DNA of 64,000 bases from Pseudorhodobacter antarcticus (GTDB lineage Bacteria; Pseudomonadota; Alphaproteobacteria; Rhodobacterales; Rhodobacteraceae), in contig CAMAQR010000012.1 of the NCBI GenBank assembly GCA_945860375.1, positions 16,294 to 80,293 of the forward strand, read 5' to 3'. Under the pieces are notes generated by a model. That model searched no databases. It was not told where the DNA came from and saw only the letters and a list, made by a program, of their open reading frames with translations. Made by a program: the position numbers and the translations under genes. Numbering within the stretch: position 1 is the stretch's first letter; every line of letters starts with the position of its first letter. Shown one piece after another: positions 59,187-64,000 of the stretch.

Positions 59187-59795
59187 ATGCCCGAACTCAC
59201 CTCTGCGCCCGCCGTTCTGGCACTGGTTGCCCTGCTGTCCTACCTGCTGGGGTCGATCCCCTTCGGCCTAGTGATCACCCGCCTGATGGGTCTGGGCGAT
59301 CTGCGTTCGATTGGGTCGGGCAACATCGGGGCCACCAATGTTCTGCGCACCGGCAACAAACCGGCGGCGCTGGCCACGCTGCTGCTGGATGCGGCCAAGG
59401 GCGGCATCGCGGTGCTGATCGCACGCTATGCGGTGGGCGAGGATGCGGCGCAACTGGCGGGATTGTGCAGCTTTCTGGGGCATCTGTTCCCGGTCTGGCT
59501 GCGGTTCAAGGGCGGCAAGGGGGTGGCGACATTCCTTGGCACGCTGCTGGCGCTGGCTTGGCCCGTTGGGCTGGCCGCTTGCGCCACTTGGGCGGTGACG
59601 GCGGCGATCACCCGGATCTCCTCGCTGTCGGCACTGGTCGCGGCGGCGCTGGCCTCGGTCTGGCTGTTTGTGTTTGATCGCGGCCCCATGCTGTTTCTGG
59701 TGATCGGGTTGACGGTGCTGGTCTACATCCGCCACAGCGCCAATCTGGCCCGCATCAAAGCCGGGACAGAGCCCCGGATCGGGGCCAAGTCGTGA
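59187..59795 (+). CDS. plsY: Acyl-phosphate:glycerol-3-phosphate acyltransferase PlsY
   Basis: PlsY makes lysophosphatidic acid from acyl phosphate and glycerol 3-phosphate, the first membrane step of phospholipid synthesis. The 202-residue protein has five helices and the three motifs: SYLLGSIPFGL, GSGNIGATNVLR near residue 44, and KGGKGVATFLG near 108. It starts two bases after pyrC and overlaps the next gene by GTGA. Confidence 0.96.
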   Translation: MPELTSAPAVLALVALLSYLLGSIPFGLVITRLMGLGDLRSIGSGNIGATNVLRTGNKPAALATLLLDAAKGGIAVLIARYAVGEDAAQLAGLCSFLGHLFPVWLRFKGGKGVATFLGTLLALAWPVGLAACATWAVTAAITRISSLSALVAAALASVWLFVFDRGPMLFLVIGLTVLVYIRHSANLARIKAGTEPRIGAKS

Positions 59796-60229
59796 TCCGG
59801 CTGGCGGCCCTGCTGGTCGCCTTGGCAGCCCCGGCGGGCGGGCAGACCGTGGACGCTGTGTTGGCGCAGGCCAAGGCCGATTGCGCCAGCATCGACAACG
59901 GCCAGTTCTTCGCCCCGCCCGAAGCCGTGGTGCCGATCGAGCTGACCGGCGACGGTGTCCCGGCCATGGTTGTGGATTCGGGTCTGTTCCAATGCACCAC
60001 CTCGGCCAGCTATTGGGGCGGCACGGGCGGCAATTGGCTTGCGGTGATCGTGGCCGGGCAGCAATTCGACCTGATGGCCCAAAGCTGGCAGGTGCTGCCA
60101 TCGCAGGGCATGCCGGTGCTGCTGTTGTGGCACAATGGCGGTGAATGCGGCAGCTCTGGCGCGGATGTCTGTGCCGAGGCGCTGGTCTGGTCAGATTATC
60201 AGCAAAAGCTGATGACGGTTGCGCAGTAG
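59792..60229 (+). CDS. Small secreted protein, function unknown
   Basis: A 145-residue exported protein. The signal peptide (about 1-18, MIRLAALLVALAAPAGG) is followed by a mature part with four Cys (DCASIDN, FQCTTSAS, GECGSSGADVCAE) that suits disulfides. The start is a GTG overlapping the plsY stop. No family was recognised. Confidence 0.7.
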   Translation: MIRLAALLVALAAPAGGQTVDAVLAQAKADCASIDNGQFFAPPEAVVPIELTGDGVPAMVVDSGLFQCTTSASYWGGTGGNWLAVIVAGQQFDLMAQSWQVLPSQGMPVLLLWHNGGECGSSGADVCAEALVWSDYQQKLMTVAQ

Positions 60230-60230
60230 A

Positions 60231-60311
60231 CCGAAGGCCCAATGGACCGAAGGCCTGACCGCAATCGGCCCAGCCGCAATCTGCCCAGCCGCCCCGGACG
60301 TGATCCGGGGC
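60231..60311. repeat. Short tandem repeats and palindrome between the secreted-protein gene and gshA
   Basis: GACCGAAGGCC occurs twice (near 60229 and 60245), and CCGCAATC-GCCCAG occurs twice (near 60259 and 60273). Then GCCCCGGA and TCCGGGGC (60291-60311) pair around CGTGA. The hairpin may end both convergent transcripts. Confidence 0.5.
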
Positions 60312-60334
60312 CTCATGGGGTGTGACGCCAGATC

Positions 60335-61681
60335 TTACAGACTGGACGCCGCATAAATCGGCGTCAGATCGCCCTTCCAATCGCCGTGATACAGGTCCAG
60401 CCAACGGTCGGCCTGCGTCTTTTCTGTCGCCAGAGTCTGCACCAGTGGCGCAAGGTAGCGCTGCTCGTCCAGCCCCCGCGCGGCCAGTCCGGCATGCGAC
60501 AAACCAACGGCGGCGCGCGCCAGATCCAGCAACTTCACGCCGCCCGCCTCGGCCTGCAACCCGCGCACTGACGCGTCCACCCGCAGCCCTTCGCGGGTTT
60601 CGGCATCAAAGCCCTTGACCAGATCCCAAGCCGCATCCAGTGCGGTCTGGTCATACATCAGCCCGACCCAGAAGGCCGGCAAAGCGTCAATATGGGCCTG
60701 ATCGCCGCAATCGGCGCCGCGCATCTCGATGTATGTCTTCACCCGCGCCTCGGGGAACACTGTCGTCATATGGTCGGCCCAATCCGAAAGTGTCGGCTTT
60801 TCGCCGGGCAGAGCGGGCAGATTTCCGGCCAGAAAATCGCGGAAGGATTGTCCAAGGGCATTGATATATTTGCCATCGCGGTAGACGAAATACATCGGCA
60901 CGTCCAAGACCCAATCGACATAGTGCTGGAAGCCGAAACCTTGGTGAAAGGCAAAGGGCAGCATGCCGGTGCGGGCATTGTCCAATCCCCGCCAGATGCG
61001 CGAACGCCATGATTTATGGCCGTTCAGCTTGCCGTCAAAGAATGGGCTGGACGCGAACAGCGCCGTCGCCACCGGTTGCAGGGCCAACGCCACGCGCAGT
61101 TTGCGCACCATGTCGGATTCTGACGCATAATCGAGGTTCACCTGCACCGTGCAGGTGCGATACATCATCTGGGTGCCATGGGTGCCGACACGCCCCATGT
61201 AATCGGTCATCAGCCGGTAGCGGCCCTTCGGCATCACCGGCATCGTCGCGCCTGACCACTGCGGTGCAGCACCAATCCCCATGAACCGCACGCCCAGCGG
61301 ATCGGCAATCGCGCGCACCTCATCGAGATGGTTCTGCAACTCGGCAGCCCCTTGATGCAGGTTCTCCAAAGGCGCGCCCGACAGTTCGAACTGCCCACCG
61401 GGTTCAAGGCTGATGTTTGCACCATTGCGCGTCATGCCGATGATGTTGTCAGCCTCGCGCACCGGGGTCCAGCCGAACTGCGCCTCAAGGCCCGCGAACA
61501 GGGCCGAGATCGAACGATCCCCGGCATAGGGCAAGGGCGCGCGGCTGTCGGTCAGCCAGCCGAATTTCTCATGCTCGGTGCCGATGCGCCAGTCGGCGGC
61601 GGGCTTGCAGCCATCGGCCATCATCTGCGCCAGTTGCGCGAAGTCTTCGATGGGGCCACCGCCGGACTGAGGAATCGACAT
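60335..61681 (-). CDS. gshA: Glutamate-cysteine ligase (plant/alphaproteobacterial type)
   Basis: GshA makes gamma-glutamylcysteine, the committed step to glutathione. The 448-residue protein is the GCS2-type used in alphaproteobacteria and plants: GTEHEKFGW near residue 34, ISLEPGGQFELSGAPLENLH near 90, MMYRTCTVQVNLDY near 170 and KTYIEMRGAD near 310. AAAGGGCCAAGCCC precedes the ATG. It is monocistronic as far as seen. Confidence 0.95.
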   Translation of the reverse strand: MSIPQSGGGPIEDFAQLAQMMADGCKPAADWRIGTEHEKFGWLTDSRAPLPYAGDRSISALFAGLEAQFGWTPVREADNIIGMTRNGANISLEPGGQFELSGAPLENLHQGAAELQNHLDEVRAIADPLGVRFMGIGAAPQWSGATMPVMPKGRYRLMTDYMGRVGTHGTQMMYRTCTVQVNLDYASESDMVRKLRVALALQPVATALFASSPFFDGKLNGHKSWRSRIWRGLDNARTGMLPFAFHQGFGFQHYVDWVLDVPMYFVYRDGKYINALGQSFRDFLAGNLPALPGEKPTLSDWADHMTTVFPEARVKTYIEMRGADCGDQAHIDALPAFWVGLMYDQTALDAAWDLVKGFDAETREGLRVDASVRGLQAEAGGVKLLDLARAAVGLSHAGLAARGLDEQRYLAPLVQTLATEKTQADRWLDLYHGDWKGDLTPIYAASSL

Positions 61682-61820
61682 GGGCTTGGCCCTTTCTTTG
61701 ATCTTTGGAACGCCAACAGGTGCTGCTACCGCGCGGCCAAGTCAAGACCATGGCGCGCGCAGTGTGATGTTTGTTTGTGCGCAGATGATTGCAAACGCGC
61801 GATGACTGTCTGGTTTGCCG

Positions 61821-62369
61821 CTAGGGCCGCACCACCACACCCGCGCCTTGCCTGCGCCATATCACTTTGATTTCAGGGGTTTGCAGGTCAGGCAGGCTTT
61901 GGCCTGTACTGGGGCCAGGCTCCAACGCCTGCACCAAAGCGCCAGAGTCCATGCCGGGCAGGCTGGCAAAGGCGTCAAACAACCGCTCGGCCCCTGCCGC
62001 ATCGACCGGGATCAACAGCGCCTGCCCATCGGCTTGCTTCAACCGCCACACCCGCCGCCCGCGCAACGTCAGCAGCCGGATCTCCACCAGTTCCGGCAGG
62101 CTGACATAGCCGCCCGCCGTGGGGCCCAAATAGCCGACCTGACCCTCGTCCACCTCCACCACCCCGGGCGCGTCCGACCCTTGGGCAAAGCGCAGCCGCC
62201 GCCACGCCAAGACGCCAAACGACAGGCCAAGCGCCCCAACGGCCAGCCCCAACGGCGTCAGCAGATAACCACCCAAGGCCATCAGCCAAGCACCAAAGCC
62301 CACCACACAGGCGGCCACAATCACCTCACGCATGCGCTGCAGAAAGGCAAACACTTCAGGGCGGATCAT
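61821..62369 (-). CDS. Hypothetical membrane-anchored protein
   Basis: A 182-residue protein with two N-terminal helices (about 14-55) and a soluble C-terminal part with GYVSLPELVEIRLLTLRGRR, which may be a PH-like barrel. The start overlaps the acetyltransferase stop by ATGA, so it is coupled to that gene. Function is unknown. Confidence 0.72.
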   Translation of the reverse strand: MIRPEVFAFLQRMREVIVAACVVGFGAWLMALGGYLLTPLGLAVGALGLSFGVLAWRRLRFAQGSDAPGVVEVDEGQVGYLGPTAGGYVSLPELVEIRLLTLRGRRVWRLKQADGQALLIPVDAAGAERLFDAFASLPGMDSGALVQALEPGPSTGQSLPDLQTPEIKVIWRRQGAGVVVRP

Positions 62370-63193
62370 GCCGTCACCTGCACAGGGGTGGCAAAGAGGC
62401 ACAGGCCAAAGCTGTGGCTTGGGCGAAATCCAATGGCGGTGTAGGCGCGCGCCGCATGGTCTGACATCGCAAACAGCACGGCGCGTTTGACGCCCGATTG
62501 CCGCGCCTCTTGCAGCAGCATCGCCACCGCGCGGCGGGCGTGGCCTTGACTGCGCAACGCGGGTGGCGTGTAGACGCCACCGATCTGCACCACCTGCGGA
62601 ATGCGGGCATTGACACCCGCCACCGACAGCGCCCCGCCCTCGCGCCACAAGATGCGGTGCGATTGGGCGGCCTGCCAGCCAAGAACACTGCGCCGCGCTT
62701 CTGCCATCGCCGCATCGGGTGCAAAGCCTTGCGTTTCGACCAAAGCCGCCGCGCGCCAGTCGCAGATCAGTGGCATGTCCGTGTCGCGGATCGGGGTCAG
62801 CTCGAACCCAGCACCGGGTGGCATTTGCAGGTCGGCCAAGTCCAGCGCAAAGCCCGCTTCCACCGCGTTCACCCGAGCCGGCACCGCGTCCAACCTTAGC
62901 GCCGTTCGCAGGCTGGCGCATTGATCGGCGGGGCCGACCAGCGCGGCAATGCGGCGGCCAGCCAGCACGGACCGCAGCAAGGACCAGTCAGCGCCGGGGG
63001 CTTGGGGCAACAGGGTGCCGTTGTCGGTCAGGCCCAGATAGCCGACAATCCGGTCAGCTTTGGCAAAGACCCAGCTTTCGGTGGCCGGCCCGGAACCCAG
63101 AAGATGGCCCATCGGGAACATCGACGTTGCCTCATGCCGACGCAGAAAGTCCAGAATGGCAGGTGTCTCGCGGACATCGGCAGGGCGGATCAT
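62366..63193 (-). CDS. GNAT family N-acetyltransferase
   Basis: A 275-residue protein with a C-terminal GNAT fold. The acetyl-CoA loop is GVYTPPALRSQGHARRAVAML near residues 210-230, followed by LFAMSDHAARAYTAIGF. The N-terminal half is a degenerate GNAT-like repeat or substrate domain. Starts and stops overlap rsmE and the next gene by ATGA. The target is unknown. Confidence 0.84.
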   Translation of the reverse strand: MIRPADVRETPAILDFLRRHEATSMFPMGHLLGSGPATESWVFAKADRIVGYLGLTDNGTLLPQAPGADWSLLRSVLAGRRIAALVGPADQCASLRTALRLDAVPARVNAVEAGFALDLADLQMPPGAGFELTPIRDTDMPLICDWRAAALVETQGFAPDAAMAEARRSVLGWQAAQSHRILWREGGALSVAGVNARIPQVVQIGGVYTPPALRSQGHARRAVAMLLQEARQSGVKRAVLFAMSDHAARAYTAIGFRPSHSFGLCLFATPVQVTA

Positions 63194-63915
63194 CCCCAAT
63201 CCCCCAAAGCCGCCTGCCACAGGGTCAGGGCGGCGACGGCGGCGGTGTCGGCGCGCAGGATGCGGGGGCCAAGCGCCAGCGGCACCACCTGCGGCAGGCT
63301 GCGCAGGCGGGTTTGTTCATCCGTTGCAAAGCCACCTTCAGGGCCGATCAGGATCGCCCATTTCTCACCACGAGGGCCGGACAGGGCAGGGGCCTGGCCC
63401 ACCAGCGCCTCGTCGCACCACAGCAGCTTGCGGTCTGCGGGCCAAGTGGACAGCAGTTTGTCCAAGGATATCAGATCGGCCACCTCGGGCACAAAGGTGG
63501 CACCGCATTGCTCCGCCGCCTCCAAAGCATGGGCCTGCAAGCGATCCTGCCTTATGCGTTCGGAATTGGTGTGCCGCGTCTGCACCGGCATCACCCGCGC
63601 CGCGCCCAACTCCACCGCCTTTTCCACGATGAAATCGGTGCGCGCCTTTTTGATCGGCGCGAAGATCAGCCACAGGTCTGGTGGCAGGCGCAGGGGGGCG
63701 GTCTGGCGTTCGCAGATCAGAATGCCGCTGCGTTTGCCCAGCTCGGCCACCACGCCGCGCCATTCGCCATCGCGCCCGTTGAACAACGCCACCGCCGCCC
63801 CGCGCCCAAGGCGCATGACGTTGAACAGGTAATTCGCCTGATCGACATTCACGGCCACGGGTTGCCCCAAGGCCAAGGCCTGATCTACATAGAGTCTGAT
63901 CTTTGCTTCTGACAT
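63190..63915 (-). CDS. rsmE: 16S rRNA (uracil1498-N3)-methyltransferase RsmE
   Basis: RsmE methylates U1498 of 16S rRNA. The 241-residue SPOUT enzyme has an N-terminal PUA-like domain and the C-terminal knot with LIGPEGGFATDEQ near residue 190 and LALGPRILRADTAAVAAL near 212. The ATG at 63915 is taken; AGGG lies about 12 bases before it. It is divergent from ubiA. Confidence 0.94.
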   Translation of the reverse strand: MSEAKIRLYVDQALALGQPVAVNVDQANYLFNVMRLGRGAAVALFNGRDGEWRGVVAELGKRSGILICERQTAPLRLPPDLWLIFAPIKKARTDFIVEKAVELGAARVMPVQTRHTNSERIRQDRLQAHALEAAEQCGATFVPEVADLISLDKLLSTWPADRKLLWCDEALVGQAPALSGPRGEKWAILIGPEGGFATDEQTRLRSLPQVVPLALGPRILRADTAAVAALTLWQAALGDWG

Positions 63916-63927
63916 GAGCGTGACCCT

Positions 63928-64000
63928 ATGCATGAGCCAACCGATACGCCAGAGGTGGCACGCGTTTCCGACGCCCCCAAGGGCAATTGGGTGGACCGCT
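63928..64000 (+). CDS. ubiA: Probable 4-hydroxybenzoate octaprenyltransferase UbiA, 5' end only
   Basis: The frame from the ATG at 63928 reads MHEPTDTPEVARVS and then KGNWVDR, which is like the start of UbiA in relatives (NWVDR before the first helix). UbiA attaches the isoprenoid tail in ubiquinone synthesis. Only 24 codons are visible, so the call rests on this and on the rsmE-ubiA neighbourhood. Confidence 0.6.
   Translation, partial: MHEPTDTPEVARVSDAPKGNWVDR

Noticed and set aside
1..64000. CRISPR arrays, prophage, insertion sequences
   Set aside because: No regularly spaced repeats, transposase, integrase or phage structural genes were found; dispersed elements are short and intergenic.

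Overview
The window reads as an ordinary chromosomal segment of a Rhodobacteraceae bacterium (Rhodobacter or a close relative, Alphaproteobacteria). This is inferred from gene content: an aapJQMP/bztABCD amino-acid transporter, separate b' and b subunit genes in the F0 operon, the ccoNOQP-ccoGHIS set flanked by FNR-type boxes, mipZ, trcR, the ffh to rpmE translation operon, high GC, and many ATGA stop/start overlaps. No phage, transposase, CRISPR array or resistance island is visible.

Layout. 1-4.7 kb: the aap transporter. 4.8-7.8 kb: a minus-strand run of a SixA-like phosphatase, a ferredoxin-like protein, a sterol desaturase-like protein and argB. 8-15.4 kb: an SDR, then the minus-strand membrane/ribosome cluster rpmH-rnpA-yidD, a decayed ttcA, an EAL protein, and yidC-MOSC-engB. 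15.6-23.9 kb: a VTT membrane protein with a flavin oxidoreductase, an orphan histidine kinase, tRNA-Arg(ACG), a lytic transglycosylase, xylA, a DMT exporter and a LysR regulator. 24.2-30.3 kb: ffh, GNAT, chorismate mutase, rpsP, rimM, a membrane protein, trmD, rplS and rpmE. 30.4-33.8 kb: mipZ, matB and an ArsR regulator. 34-36.7 kb: atpI-B-E-F'-F. 36.8-43.1 kb: a GntR regulator, an OmpA-like lipoprotein, an AraC/Ada alkyltransferase, nth, a PfkB kinase, a small basic protein, RNase T2 and trcR. 43.2-52.5 kb: a universal stress protein and the complete cbb3 oxidase structural and assembly operons. 52.5-64 kb: AlgH, a DsbD-alpha-like protein, a divergent uracil-DNA glycosylase, pyrB with a metal-site-less dihydroorotase homologue, plsY, gshA, two unknown or acetyltransferase genes, rsmE and the start of ubiA.

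How the genes work together. The cco block is a low-oxygen respiration unit. Two FNR-type boxes lie between usp and ccoN, and three candidate boxes precede ccoG. The F0 genes supply the proton channel of ATP synthase. The rpmH-rnpA-yidD-yidC-engB and ffh-rpsP-rimM-trmD-rplS-rpmE groups join ribosome assembly, tRNA processing and membrane insertion.

The least ordinary observations are these. (i) A matched promoter module occurs twice, 33 kb apart, upstream of argB and of a small lysine-rich protein; each copy has a GGTCCCAAnTCGGGACC-type palindrome exactly 27 nt upstream of a TTGAC -35 element. (ii) ttcA is a clear pseudogene. (iii) Two families of dispersed intergenic elements share an ATATTT/ATATCCC core. 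(iv) A paired 3' element with a TGTTGCGGTTGCGT core follows the GntR and OmpA genes. (v) The dihydroorotase-like protein and the uracil-DNA glycosylase both lack residues their families normally need. I saw no strong candidate for an entirely new multi-gene system.
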